Assembly: GCA_016721605.1 (NCBI GenBank)
Contig: JADKHS010000017.1
Location: 13,952-77,951 of the forward strand
DNA length: 64,000 nt
Origin: Nitrosomonadales bacterium
GTDB taxonomy: Bacteria; Pseudomonadota; Gammaproteobacteria; Burkholderiales; Gallionellaceae
Direction: 5' to 3'
In this document: piece after piece, positions 38,677-49,000 of the stretch
How positions within the stretch are numbered: the stretch's first letter is position 1
How the letters are laid out: the number at the start of each line of letters is the position of its first letter
Notes under the pieces: model-generated
What the model was told of the DNA's origin: nothing
Seen by the model: the letters and a program-made list of their open reading frames with translations, nothing else
Databases searched by the model: none
Translations under genes and position numbers: made by a program

Positions 38677-40590
38677 TTAAACCGTACTACCCGCTTGCAG
38701 TTCCAACTGTAGGTGTTGCAATAACACCGCCATTGACATCTGCCCAAGATCATCACCTTTTCGGGTCCGCAGGGCAACCAAGCCAGCAGCCATTTCCTTA
38801 TCACCTACTATCAGTATATAAGGTAATTTTTGTAAGCTATATTCTCGTATTTTATAGGTAATTTTCTCATTACGCAAATCCAAGCCCACACGAAACCCAG
38901 CTGCTCGCAAAGTTTCTGCCACTTGAGTAGCATAACTATCATGTACCTGCGAGATATTCACCACTGCCATCTGCACTGGCGACAACCACAGCGGGAAAGC
39001 TCCAGCGTGATGTTCGATAAGAATTCCCATAAAACGCTCTAACGAACCAAGAATAGCGCGGTGCAGCATCACCGGCGCTTTACGCGTATTGTCCTCGTCC
39101 ACATATTCCGCGCCCAAGCGTACCGGCAGGTTAAAATCCAACTGGATGGTGCCGCATTGCCACACACGACCCAATGTGTCTTTCAAAGAGAATTCTATTT
39201 TCGGCCCATAGAATGCCCCCTCACCGGGCTGTAATTCATATTCCAGGTCATTCTGACGTAATGCCGCAGCCAGTGCCGCCTCCGCCTTATCCCAAGTTTC
39301 ATCGGAACCAACACGTTTCTCTGGGCGAGTAGAAAGTTTTACCAAAACATCATTGAAACCAAAATCTGCGTACACCTTTTGCAACATCACGATGAAATCC
39401 GCTACTTCACTTTCGATCTGACGTTCGGTACAGAAAACATGTGCATCATCCTGGGTAAAGCCGCGCACTCGCATCAAGCCATGTAGAGAACCGGACGGCT
39501 CATTACGATGACAGGATCCAAATTCGGCCAGACGCAGGGGTAACTCGCGATAACTGCGCAGGCCGTAATTAAAAATCTGTACGTGCCCCGGACAATTCAT
39601 CGGCTTCACCGCAAAGTCCCGCGCCTCTGAATGAGTAGTAAACATATTGTCGTGATAATTTTCCCAATGCCCAGATTTCTCCCAAAGCGTACGATCCATC
39701 ATGGTGGGAGTGCGAACTTCCTGATAACCATACTCGCGGAACTTGCCGCGCATGTAGCTCTCGACTACCTGCCAGATGACCCAACCATTCGGATGCCAAA
39801 ACACCATGCCGGGCGCATCGTCTTGCATGTGAAACAAATTAAGCTGCTTGGCAAGTTTTCGATGATCACGTTTCTCCGCCTCTTCCAAGCGGTGTAGATA
39901 GGCATCAAGATCTTCTTTCTTAGCCCAGGCAGTACCATAAATACGCTGCAACATGGCATTACGTTGATCGCCGCGCCAGTAAGCGCCAGCCACACTCATC
40001 AACTTGAACACCTTAAGCTTGCCAGTGGACGGTACATGCGGGCCACGGCACAGATCGGTGAAATCACCTTCAGTGTAAAGTGACACAGCCTGCTCGACGG
40101 GAATAGATTCGATAATCTCCGCCTTATAATACTCCCCTATGCTTTTGAAATAGGCTACCGCTTCGTCGCGTGGCAGCTCTTTGCGCGTTACCGGAATATC
40201 GCGCCTAGCTAATTCCACCATGCGTTTTTCTAGCGCCACCAAATCATCTGGGGTAAACGGACGTGCATAAGAAAAGTCATAGTAGAACCCATTTTCAATC
40301 ACCGGGCCAATCGTCACTTGAGCCTCGGGAAATAACTCCTTAACTGCGTAGGCCAAAAGATGGGCCGTGGAATGGCGAATAATCTCCAACCCATCCTCGT
40401 CCTTATCGGTGATGATGGACAAAGCTGCATCAGAGACAATAAGGTGTGAAGTGTCAACCAGATGCCCATCAACCTTACCGGCCAGCGCCGCACGCGCCAA
40501 GCCTGCGCCTATACTTTGCGCAACTTCAGCGACGGTAACGGGTTGCGCGAAACTGCGTTGCGAGCCATCTGGCAATGTAATACAAGGCAT
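38677..40590 (-). CDS. thrS: Threonyl-tRNA synthetase
   Basis: Class II synthetase of 637 residues. It has the N-terminal TGS domain (LPDGSQRSFAQPVTVAEVA), the editing domain with HSTAHLLAYAVKELFP and HSCC-like region, and the catalytic core with motif 2 RNEPSGSLHGLMRVRGFTQD, the zinc-site NCPGH, and motif 3 HRAILGSLERFMGILIEH. First gene of the thrS-infC-rpmI-rplT-pheS-pheT-ihfA operon. An AT-rich run (six TA repeats) lies at its 5' side. Confidence 0.97.
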   Translation of the reverse strand: MPCITLPDGSQRSFAQPVTVAEVAQSIGAGLARAALAGKVDGHLVDTSHLIVSDAALSIITDKDEDGLEIIRHSTAHLLAYAVKELFPEAQVTIGPVIENGFYYDFSYARPFTPDDLVALEKRMVELARRDIPVTRKELPRDEAVAYFKSIGEYYKAEIIESIPVEQAVSLYTEGDFTDLCRGPHVPSTGKLKVFKLMSVAGAYWRGDQRNAMLQRIYGTAWAKKEDLDAYLHRLEEAEKRDHRKLAKQLNLFHMQDDAPGMVFWHPNGWVIWQVVESYMRGKFREYGYQEVRTPTMMDRTLWEKSGHWENYHDNMFTTHSEARDFAVKPMNCPGHVQIFNYGLRSYRELPLRLAEFGSCHRNEPSGSLHGLMRVRGFTQDDAHVFCTERQIESEVADFIVMLQKVYADFGFNDVLVKLSTRPEKRVGSDETWDKAEAALAAALRQNDLEYELQPGEGAFYGPKIEFSLKDTLGRVWQCGTIQLDFNLPVRLGAEYVDEDNTRKAPVMLHRAILGSLERFMGILIEHHAGAFPLWLSPVQMAVVNISQVHDSYATQVAETLRAAGFRVGLDLRNEKITYKIREYSLQKLPYILIVGDKEMAAGLVALRTRKGDDLGQMSMAVLLQHLQLELQAGSTV

Positions 40591-40734
40591 ATATATATAT
40601 TAATTAAAGTAAAAAAGTGAGACACCCGCACACATAAACAAACTACGGAAAACTTCTAAAATGCTTAACGTGCGGCAGGGCCGTATTGATTATATTTATA
40701 TTTTGGTAAGGGTGTGAATAATTTTATTTGTGTG

Positions 40735-41000
40735 ATCACATGGCAAGCCCCAATCATCCATGCACACCTTTTGATCAACGATTTCGAATGTTTACCGTGC
40801 TAAGCTCTGATCATATGCCTCGCCGCTCTTGCCAGCTTGCATAGCGCTTACGGCGTGATTTCTGGCTTCAAAATGCTGACACAGATCTCATTATCACGCT
40901 TGACCATATGGTGATTACCGGTAGATCGTTTCATGGCTGATCTGCGATAACCGCTTGATCTAATTCTCCACCTACCCACGAGCGATGCAGAGCGGAGTGT
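40735..41000 (-). mobile_element. Degenerate IS30-family transposase remnant
   Basis: On the minus strand several frames combine into an IS30-type core: LSQISHETIYR (40943 to 40910) is the diagnostic segment, followed after a break by SRRKRYASWQERRGI and, in a third frame, VDQKVCMDDWGL (near 40745-40780). Between them are stops and frame shifts, and no N-terminal HTH remains, so it is inactive. It lies next to an IS1380-like fragment in the gap between thrS and exbD. Confidence 0.6.
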
Positions 41001-41340
41001 CTGCGAACGTTCTTCATCAAACTACATGGCATTTTCGGCACCAGCCAAAGATTTGCCCGGACGCAGCACGGCGGTCACTAAGGTACCGAGGTGAACTTTA
41101 AACACCAGCAAAAGCTTAGTAATAGTGACCGTACGGTCGCTGTAAAAAAAGCGCCTGCTGTCCATAGGTGGTAGTGGCGCTGTGGTCGAAATCAAGGGGG
41201 GATCATCTGCACTGCATCAATAAATCATGTAGTTTGACATACAGGGATCAGTAATAGCTGCGATCAAGTGATCAATCTGGTTAATACGACACCCCACATT
41301 TTCGCCATTTTTATGCGAAATTAGGCTAGATAAATACCAA
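41001..41340 (-). mobile_element. Degenerate IS1380-like transposase fragment
   Basis: On the minus strand, LDFDHSATTTYGQQALFLQR (41198 to about 41138) and, after frame shifts, VHLGTLVTAVLRPGKSLAGA (41093 to 41035) resemble the DDE core of IS1380-family transposases (LDxDHxxxxxxGQQ and VTAxLRPGK). The rest of the region shows no coherent frame and the DDE triad is not complete. Together with the IS30 remnant it accounts for most of the 813-base gap between thrS and exbD. Confidence 0.5.
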
Positions 41341-41403
41341 ATGGCTTGTCGCATCATTAAATTAGCCCAACACACCCACTTTCATACGCATCATTACCGC
41401 CCA

Positions 41404-41820
41404 TTATTTATTTTTCGGATCAGTTATAAATCCGATTTTACTCAACCCGCCAGACTGTGCGGCAGCCATTATTTCTACAATTTTTTCATATTGAGTAGTA
41501 CGTTCTGCACGTATATGCAGCTCAGGCTGCGGTGTCTTTTTCGAAGCCTCAGCGATACGGACATTCATTTGCGCCGCATCAATAGTTTCATTATTCCAAT
41601 ACATAAGGCCTTGCGCGTCAATCGACAAGTTGATGTTCTCCGGTTTGATTTCATCGCGCTGGTTGGTCGCGCGTGGTAAATCAATTTTTACGCTATGGTT
41701 TATCACCGGAATTGTGATGATAAATATAATTAACAACACCAGCATGACATCGACTAACGGTGTCGTGTTAATTTCCGGGTTAAAGTCGTCGTCCGTATCA
41801 GACAGAGAGCCCATTCCCAT
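41404..41820 (-). CDS. exbD: ExbD biopolymer transport protein (TonB-linked)
   Basis: Inner-membrane, 138 residues: acidic start SLSDTDDDFNPEINTTPLVD, a single transmembrane helix containing the essential Asp (VDVMLVLLIIFIITIPV), then a periplasmic domain ending GLSKIGFITDPKNK. Its start shares a base with the exbB stop (TAATG). With ExbB and TonB upstream it powers outer-membrane receptors, probably for iron compounds given the FTR1 gene beyond tonB. Confidence 0.93.
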   Translation of the reverse strand: MGMGSLSDTDDDFNPEINTTPLVDVMLVLLIIFIITIPVINHSVKIDLPRATNQRDEIKPENINLSIDAQGLMYWNNETIDAAQMNVRIAEASKKTPQPELHIRAERTTQYEKIVEIMAAAQSGGLSKIGFITDPKNK

Positions 41821-42548
41821 TATGCACTCCTGACGGCGACAATTTTAGCGCCATTATCGCCGACAGTCTCAGTACTGCTGGAGCGGGCGCCAGTAATAAA
41901 CAGCGCATGCAAATCGAATCCAAACTTATTCAGTTTTGCAATAGTGGATTTATTGCTTCGGACTAAAGCGTTATAGCCAAAGGTGGCCGGAATCGCTACC
42001 GCCAAGCCTAGCGCGGTCATAATCAATGCTTCGCCTACTGGTCCGGCGACCTTGTCGATACTAGCTTGTCCCGAAGTGCCGATCGATACAAGAGCGTGAT
42101 AAATACCCCACACCGTACCAAGCAGACCGACAAATGGCGCGGTCGAACCGACCGATGCCAATACAGCCATACCGGTTTGCAGCTTACCGGAAGTGTCATC
42201 TATCGCTTGCCGCAATGACAGCGTAACCCAATCGCTGACTAATAGCTGGTCGTGCAAATGACCTTTGTGCGCAGCATGATGGCGCATAGCAATCACACCT
42301 GCCTGTGCAATATCGGAAAATGGATTGTTGGTACCAAGCGTGGCAACACCTTCGGCCAAGTTAGTGGTATCCCAAAATGCGTGACCGGCAGCATGTGACG
42401 CACGACGATAGCTCAATAGCTGAAGAGCTTTAGTGACAATCACGTACCAGGATGCGATCGACATAACGACAAGTAGTACAGTGACGCCCTTGGTGATTAA
42501 ATCACCTTGAATCCATAAACTATCTAGTCCATAAGGAGTTGTTTGCAT
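41820..42548 (-). CDS. exbB: ExbB biopolymer transport protein (TonB-linked)
   Basis: ExbB of 242 residues starting MQTTPYGLDSLWIQGDLIT, with helices GVTVLLVVMSIASWYVIV, LASVGSTAPFVGLLGTVWGI and ALIMTALGLAVAIPATFGYN. The GLLGTVWG signature is complete. I prefer the ATG at 42548 to a longer upstream frame that overlaps tonB, because the family N-terminus starts here. It is the second gene of tonB-exbB-exbD. Confidence 0.93.
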   Translation of the reverse strand: MQTTPYGLDSLWIQGDLITKGVTVLLVVMSIASWYVIVTKALQLLSYRRASHAAGHAFWDTTNLAEGVATLGTNNPFSDIAQAGVIAMRHHAAHKGHLHDQLLVSDWVTLSLRQAIDDTSGKLQTGMAVLASVGSTAPFVGLLGTVWGIYHALVSIGTSGQASIDKVAGPVGEALIMTALGLAVAIPATFGYNALVRSNKSTIAKLNKFGFDLHALFITGARSSSTETVGDNGAKIVAVRSA

Positions 42549-42561
42549 GATGATTCTTTCT

Positions 42562-43305
42562 TCAATTATCCAAATGAAAGGTAATAGGCACGATAGCATA
42601 AACAGTGGTTGCTCTGCCATCTTCGATATGCGGCTTGAACATTGCATGTAGGACTGCTTGCCGCGCCGCTTCGTCGAGTCGAGGCGAACCCGATGTTTTT
42701 TGTACATCGACCCGGGTGGGGCGGCCAGTTTCATTCACCAATACGCGAAGGGTAACCCGTCCTTCTTCACCCATGCGTCTAGCGAGGGGCGGATATTCCG
42801 GTACAGGCGCTTGTAGATACTCCACACCGGTTGAAACAGTCTTAGGTTGGGAGGGCGGAGGTGGAGGCGCAGGCATAGGCGGAGCGGACAACACCGGTTC
42901 GGGTGGGGCCGCTACAGCTGGCTGAGGTGGAACAGGCGGTTGCGGAGGGACGGGCGGTGTTGTGATAGCTTGTTCTGACGGTGTTCTATTAATAACTGGA
43001 ATTACCGGTGGCGGAGTGATAGTTTGCTTGACGACCGGCACTGGTTTTGGTGGTGTTGGCTGAGGTTCTGGTGGCATTGGCTCTGGTGTATTGTCAACTG
43101 TAATTAAACTGACGAATACTTCTTTTGGCAATCCTTGTTCGGCTTTTGGTAATGCTTGCTCAGTTTGGTAAAGCCAGCCGCTTAGCAATACATAAATAAA
43201 ACCGATGTGCAGCAAGATGATTAGCAGCAGCGGGACTAGGCGCTTAACCTGTGGCCAAGTCATTATGGGGAGATGTGGTGCTGAAAATAATGATATTGCG
43301 CTCAT
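42562..43305 (-). CDS. tonB: TonB energy-transducing protein
   Basis: Inner-membrane anchored periplasmic protein of up to 247 residues. N-terminal anchor VPLLLIILLHIGFIYVLLSG, then a long proline-rich spacer (PPEPQPTPPKPVPVV and PPVPPQPPVPPQP), and the C-terminal TonB domain (VEYLQAPVPEYPPLARRMGE, then EEGRVTLRVLVNETGRP). The start is uncertain: 43305 or 43263. It is followed by exbB and exbD, and preceded by FTR1 on the same strand 92 bases away. Confidence 0.93.
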   Translation of the reverse strand: MSAISLFSAPHLPIMTWPQVKRLVPLLLIILLHIGFIYVLLSGWLYQTEQALPKAEQGLPKEVFVSLITVDNTPEPMPPEPQPTPPKPVPVVKQTITPPPVIPVINRTPSEQAITTPPVPPQPPVPPQPAVAAPPEPVLSAPPMPAPPPPPSQPKTVSTGVEYLQAPVPEYPPLARRMGEEGRVTLRVLVNETGRPTRVDVQKTSGSPRLDEAARQAVLHAMFKPHIEDGRATTVYAIVPITFHLDN

Positions 43306-43397
43306 GTACCGTTTCTATATTGCAATTGCCATTGCACGAGGTTAGCAAGCCATTGCCTGAACTGGATATTAGCGCATATTAAATGAGAGTTGACAAG

Positions 43398-44176
43398 CTA
43401 AGAAGCTAGTTTAGCGGCATTCGTTTTTCGATCAGAGAAATATGTATAGATTAACCAAGCTAACGGTAAAATGCCAAAGCTGTATGAAAACCATTGACTA
43501 TATTCACCTTCCGGCGACCAAGGTTCAGTGGCCACATGCCAATAAGCGTTATCAACCAAAGGTAGCGCACCTGCTTCAGTAAATTCATGGAACGCGTAGA
43601 ATATCAATTGCAATGCAAAGATTGTCATGAAAACAGCGGTAAACTGAAAAAATTTCTGTAAATTTATTCGCCGACCAAATTTGACCCAAGCCCATGCGAG
43701 TAAGCTTGCCAGTATCACGCCAAGCACTGCCCCGACCGCCATACGCGACGTTTCTGCTTGCGCCGCGAGCGAAGCAATCATCGTTGCCGTTTCGACTCCC
43801 TCGCGTCCCACCATAAATGCGGAAAAAAAGAAGGCGACCATCCAGGCGCGACCGGAAGACTGTTCCGATGCTTTATTGAAGCCATCGGTAATTTCTCTCT
43901 TCATAAACTTACCCATCTTGCTCATATGTACTGTGCAATAAATGACTGATATGGCAGCGACAAGTGCCATCATCCCCATCCAAAATGGGGAAATAGCGCC
44001 AATACGAGCCAGCACTACCCCAGCAATGCGGACAGTAGCAGCGCCAAACCTACGCCACTATATACTGCCGGAATCAATTCACGGCGGCTAGTTTGTGTTA
44101 AATAGATCAATGAAATTGCAATGATCAAAAAAGCTTCCAAGCCTTCTCGAAAAGTAATCATCAGCGTCTGAAACAT
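43398..44176 (-). CDS. FTR1 family iron permease, frameshifted
   Basis: Inner-membrane permease with two REXXE iron motifs: REGLE near residue 10 (MFQTLMITFREGLEAFLI) and REGVE near residue 122 (FMVGREGVETATMIASL). About seven helices are visible. A CCCC run at 44018-44021 lacks one base, separating the first 54 residues; repair gives 259 residues, a normal FTR1 length. The ATG at 44176 follows an AGGAG ribosome site. FTR1 proteins move iron after oxidation (EfeU-like). Without an adjacent multicopper oxidase or EfeO/B, the exact system is unknown; association with tonB-exbBD suggests a shared iron role. Confidence 0.88.
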
Positions 44177-44594
44177 GACTTCTCCTGTATGGTGTGTAAG
44201 CCGATGTGGCTGGCATCGCGGACTTATCTGATATTAGAATTTGCGACCAACTTCAGCTTGTTGCGGAAGGGTAACCCGAAGCCTATCTATTCGATCCATA
44301 ATAATTAATCACCATCTCGCACTTTTGAAACAAATCCTAATTCTTTAGATACGAATAACTAAACTTGTTTTAGAGCTAGAAGCCGATACGACCACAATAC
44401 AATTCAGAAACTACCCTCTCTCTGTACCGTTAGAAAAAAGGCCTAAATCCATGAAATGCAAATGCGAATAATTCTTGCTTATTGTCATCTTTCTAAAAAG
44501 AAATTACAAGTTTGTACATTTCAGTGTAGGGAGCCATACAGTACCTAATTTAAGGAATTAGTTTTCAGATACAACCATAATTCAGTACTCAATT
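44177..44594. other. AT-rich intergenic stretch with no recognised gene
   Basis: 418 bases between FTR1 and the outer-membrane efflux gene, with no coding signal and no clean hairpin. It should contain the FTR1 promoter on the minus strand. I looked for a Fur-box-like GATAAT pattern and found only weak fragments. Confidence 0.35.
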
Positions 44595-46061
44595 TCAAGA
44601 CGACAATAGTCGCTGTGCCGACTTAACGGGAAGTTGCGGCCACCCTCCAGCCAACGCCTTAAACAAATCAGCAACTGCTGTACGCTGGGCACGCTCTGCA
44701 TCAATGCGGTTCAGCTCTGCTTGCAAATAATTCCGCTCCACATCCAGAAATTCCAAGCGGCTGGAAATACCTACTTGATATCGCAATTCCGCTTGTTTAT
44801 GAGCTTTCGAAAGCGCCCTGCTGCGGGAACTTTCAGCGGCTAGTGTCTGATATGCCGATTCTTGTGCGAATAAAGCGTTGCGCACATCGGCAAAAGCACT
44901 GGCGACTGCCTGCTTATATTGAGCTAACGCCTGATCACGGCGAGACTCTGCTACCTGCACCCCAGATTTAATGCGGCCGGCATTAAAGATTGGCTGACCA
45001 ATACCAGCGGCAAACTGAAAAATGCCCGCTGGTCCGGTGAAAAGATTAGAAAGAGAAATACTTTCACTGCCGAGATAAGAGGTCAAACTAATTGAAGGAA
45101 AGAATTGCGCGCGCGCTGCGCCAATACGCGCATTCATTGCTATTAGCTTTTGTTCTGCTTCTTGTATGTCTGGTCTACGCAATAATAATTCAGCCGGTAA
45201 TCCATCAGGTACCCAAATATTAGTCAGAGTAGGATTTCCCCGCTCTAATTTGCCATTCATCACGTTGCGCGGTGAACGGCCCAGCAACAGGGCGAGGCTT
45301 GCTTCTTGTTGGTCACGAGCTTTAGTAACGGAGACTAGTTGTGATTGTGCAGCGTTAGCGTCAGCCTCAGATTGGTGTAGCTCATATTCTGAAATGACCC
45401 CTACTTCATAACGCTTTGTATCTAATGCAAGCCTTTCCTGACGTCCGGCTAATACTTGGCGTATAGCTGACTCTTGTGCGTCAGCCGACAGCAAAGCAAA
45501 ATATTGCTGCGCTACTTGTGCAGTTAGTGATAAGCGTACAGCGTCTTTGTTAAACTGAGCCGCAAACAGATCAGCACGTGAGGCCTCGCTGGCGCGGCGG
45601 AATTTCCCCCATAGATCCAGTTCGTAGCTTGCGTCCAATGTGACGCGGGAGAACTCTAAGATACGTACCGGAGGAATAAAAAGCCCGGGGTTAATGCTTC
45701 TTTTGGTGCGTGATTGAGTTCCATTGGCGTTGAGTTTTGGATACTGATCTGATTCGGTTATGCCGAGTTGAGCACGCGCTTCTAATATTCGTGCAGTGGC
45801 AACTTGGGCATCCACATTATGAGCGAGTGCTTCCTCTTCGATCTTATCGAGGATTGGATCGGCATATAAACTCCACCAATGTTCTCCAGCAGCATTAGCC
45901 GACCTCTCTGTAGCAGGGCTAATAGCGCTTGGCTGGGTTACCCAATGTTCAGGTAAATCCATTTTCGGGCGTTGATAATTCGGCCCAGTGGCGCATGCAG
46001 CTAGTAGCGAACCACTCAACAGAAGCGTGAGTGACGTTCTAGTTTTTGTGCAATTTATCAT
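44595..46061 (-). CDS. RND efflux outer-membrane lipoprotein (OprM/NodT family)
   Basis: Outer-membrane channel, 488 residues. Lipoprotein signal with lipobox LLAACATGPNY, then the two TolC-like repeats (VAQQYFALLSADAQESAIRQ and ASAFADVRNALFAQESAYQT) and helical hairpins. It partners the RND pump and membrane fusion protein encoded just upstream, completing a tripartite exporter. Last gene of tetR-MFP-RND-OMF on the minus strand, 27 bases after the pump gene. Confidence 0.94.
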   Translation of the reverse strand: MINCTKTRTSLTLLLSGSLLAACATGPNYQRPKMDLPEHWVTQPSAISPATERSANAAGEHWWSLYADPILDKIEEEALAHNVDAQVATARILEARAQLGITESDQYPKLNANGTQSRTKRSINPGLFIPPVRILEFSRVTLDASYELDLWGKFRRASEASRADLFAAQFNKDAVRLSLTAQVAQQYFALLSADAQESAIRQVLAGRQERLALDTKRYEVGVISEYELHQSEADANAAQSQLVSVTKARDQQEASLALLLGRSPRNVMNGKLERGNPTLTNIWVPDGLPAELLLRRPDIQEAEQKLIAMNARIGAARAQFFPSISLTSYLGSESISLSNLFTGPAGIFQFAAGIGQPIFNAGRIKSGVQVAESRRDQALAQYKQAVASAFADVRNALFAQESAYQTLAAESSRSRALSKAHKQAELRYQVGISSRLEFLDVERNYLQAELNRIDAERAQRTAVADLFKALAGGWPQLPVKSAQRLLSS

Positions 46062-46088
46062 AATCAGTAAATTGCGCTATTTTCAAAT

Positions 46089-49000
46089 TTACGCATGATC
46101 GTCCTGTTGTTGGCGTGGATGACCGGGGAAAATGCGACGTACGACCACAAAAAATACCGGCACCAAAAATACCGCTAAAACCGTTGCCGCTATCATTCCT
46201 CCCATGACACTAGTGCCAATGGCTTGGCGGCCATTAGCCCCTGCACCTGTAGAGATAGCCAAAGGCAGTACGCCTAAAATAAATGCGATTGACGTCATTA
46301 ATATGGGACGAAATCTTAACCGGCAAGCTTCCAGCGTAGCATCCAACAGACTGTAGCCACGCTCCTGCAGGTCACGCGCAAATTCAATAATCAAGATTGC
46401 ATTTTTGGCCGAAAGACCAATGATAACGATCAGTCCTACCTTGAAATAAACATCGTTTGGCATGCCTCGCAACGTCATGGCTAGCAATGCGCCAAGTATG
46501 CCGATGGGCACTACCAGCAGAACCGCCACCGGTATTGACCAACTCTCATAAAGTGCTGCCAAACACAAAAATACGGCAACCAACGAAAGGCCAAAAAGTA
46601 ATATCGCTTGGCTGCCAGACAGGCGTTCTTCATAAGAGGTTCCAGACCATTCAAAACCAAAACCTGATGGTAATTGGCTAGCCATTTGCTCCATCGCTGC
46701 TATTGCATCGCCGCTACTCCGACCAGGAGCGGGACCGCCAGAAATTTTCATTGAAGGCAGGCCATTGTAACGATCCAACTTCGGCGATCCGACATCCCAG
46801 CGCGGAGAAGCAAATTCGGACAAGGGCACCATTGCGCCTTGAGTATTTCGTACAGGCAAACGCAATATTTCTTCAGGTGTTGCGCCCACGCTGGGCTCTG
46901 CTTGCATCTGAACCCGTAGGATACGTCCTTCACGCACAAAGTCGTTGATATAGGCAACGCCTAATGCTGATTGCAGGGTTTCATTCAAATCAGCCAAATC
47001 GATGCCTAAGGCACGTGCTTTTAGTCGGTCAATATCCAGCCGCAATTGCGGCCCCGCTTCTTGTCCCTCTGGCCGCACACCCACTAATGCTGGATTTTGA
47101 CTGGCTATGCCCAATGCCATATTTCGCGCTTCAAGTAGTTTTTCACGTCCCTGGCCTGAGCGATCCTGCAAACGAAAATCGAATCCACCCACAGCGGCTA
47201 ACTCTGGAATGGGCGGCACGTTAATGGAAAAAATCATGGCCTGTTTGATGCGGAACAATGTCATGTTGGCACGTTGAACTAGAGAAGAAGCAGAGTTTTC
47301 TGGTGCAGGGCGCGCATCCCAGCCCTTAAGCCGAATAAAAGCAATAGCAGCATTCTGGCCTCGGCCAAAGAATGAAAAGCCAGCCACCCCGATAACGTGC
47401 TCGACTTCGGACTGCTTGAGATAAAATTGCTCTACTTGAGTAAGAACCTCGAGCGTACGTTCTCGAGTAGAACCGGGCGGCAACTGGATCACACTAATAA
47501 AATAACCTTGATCTTCCTCAGGCAGGAAGCTGGTTGGTAAACGTGAAAATAGTCCCCCCACCGCAATCAGAATGACGGCATAGATAATAAGATAGAGCCC
47601 GGTCTTTTTCAAAACATGTCCCACGCCAGATTTGTAGCGTTGGGTCGTTCTGCTGAAAAAACGATTGAACCAGCTAAAGAAACCCTTGTCAGACTTTTTC
47701 TCATTTTCCGGTGTGTGTTTCAGCAATGTTGCGCACAATGCTGGCGTTAACGTTAACGCCATCAACATTGAAAAGGCTATGGTTAGTATTAGCGTTACCG
47801 AAAATTGGCGATAGATGGCCCCAACAGAACCACTAAAAAAAGCCATAGGAATAAATACTGCAATTAGCACCAAAGTGATGGCGATAATGGCATTTATAAT
47901 CTGCCCCATCGCCTTGCGCGTGGCTTCGCGTGGCTGCAGTCCTTCTTCAGTCATGATGCGTTCGACATTTTCCACTACCACAATGGCATCATCCACCACA
48001 ATGCCGATGGCCAACACCATGGCAAATAACGTCAATGTGTTGATTGAATAGCCTACAATGTACAGTCCTACGGTGGCCCCGATGAGAGCAATCGGTACAA
48101 CGATAGTGGGAATGATAGTGGCACGAATACTTCCCAGGAATAGGTACATAACCAAAAAAACAAGGACCATCGCTTCTGCCAAAGTCTTCGCAACTTCCCG
48201 GATGGATATTTCAACAAATTGAGAGGTGTCATAAGGCACCACCCAATTGATTCCTTTTGGGAAAAATTTGGCTAACTCCGTCATCTTGGCTTTGACAGCT
48301 TTGGCTGTATCCAGGGCATTGGCCCCCGGTGATAAGCGAATGGCTATGGCTGAAGCCGGTTGACCATCAAGTCGTGCGGCTACGGAATAATCCTGTGCCC
48401 CTAGTTCTACCGACGCTATATCTTTAATACGTACAGTGGAACCATCTGGATTGGCGCGCACTATGATGTTACCAAATTCTTCAGGGGTGGACAGTCTGCC
48501 TTGGGTAACGATGACCGCGTTCAATTGCTGGCCGTCCAGTGCGGGTAGTTGTCCAAGCTCACCCATGGCAAGCTGTATGTTCTGCGCTCGTACAGCGCGT
48601 GAAACATCGCCTGGGGTCAAGCTAAATGCATGAAGCCGCTCTGGCTGAAGCCATATCCGCATTGAATATTCAGTGCCAAAGAGTATTCCTTCACCTACCC
48701 CGGGCACACGGCGGATGCTCTCCAGCACGTTAGCAGCCGCATAACTGCCGAGCGCAACGTTATCACGGCTTTTGTCTGGCGAAACAAGTGTGACGAACAT
48801 CAAGTAATTTCGCGCTGACTTCGCCACAGTTACCCCCAGGCGGCGTACATCCTCTGGCAAGCGCGCTTCAGCACGCTTAATGCGGTTTTGGGTTTCGACA
48901 GAGGCAATGTCCAGATTAGAACCCGCTTCGAAAGTGAGTGTGATGGTACCGCGGCCAAGCTCGGACGATGAATCCATGTAGAGCAAGTGTTCGATGCCGT

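Noticed and set aside
42850..43130. Repeat array in tonB as a tandem DNA repeat
   Set aside because: It is explained by the proline-rich spacer of TonB; copies are irregular.
44177..44594. Fur box upstream of FTR1
   Set aside because: Only partial GATAAT-like matches; not enough to claim.
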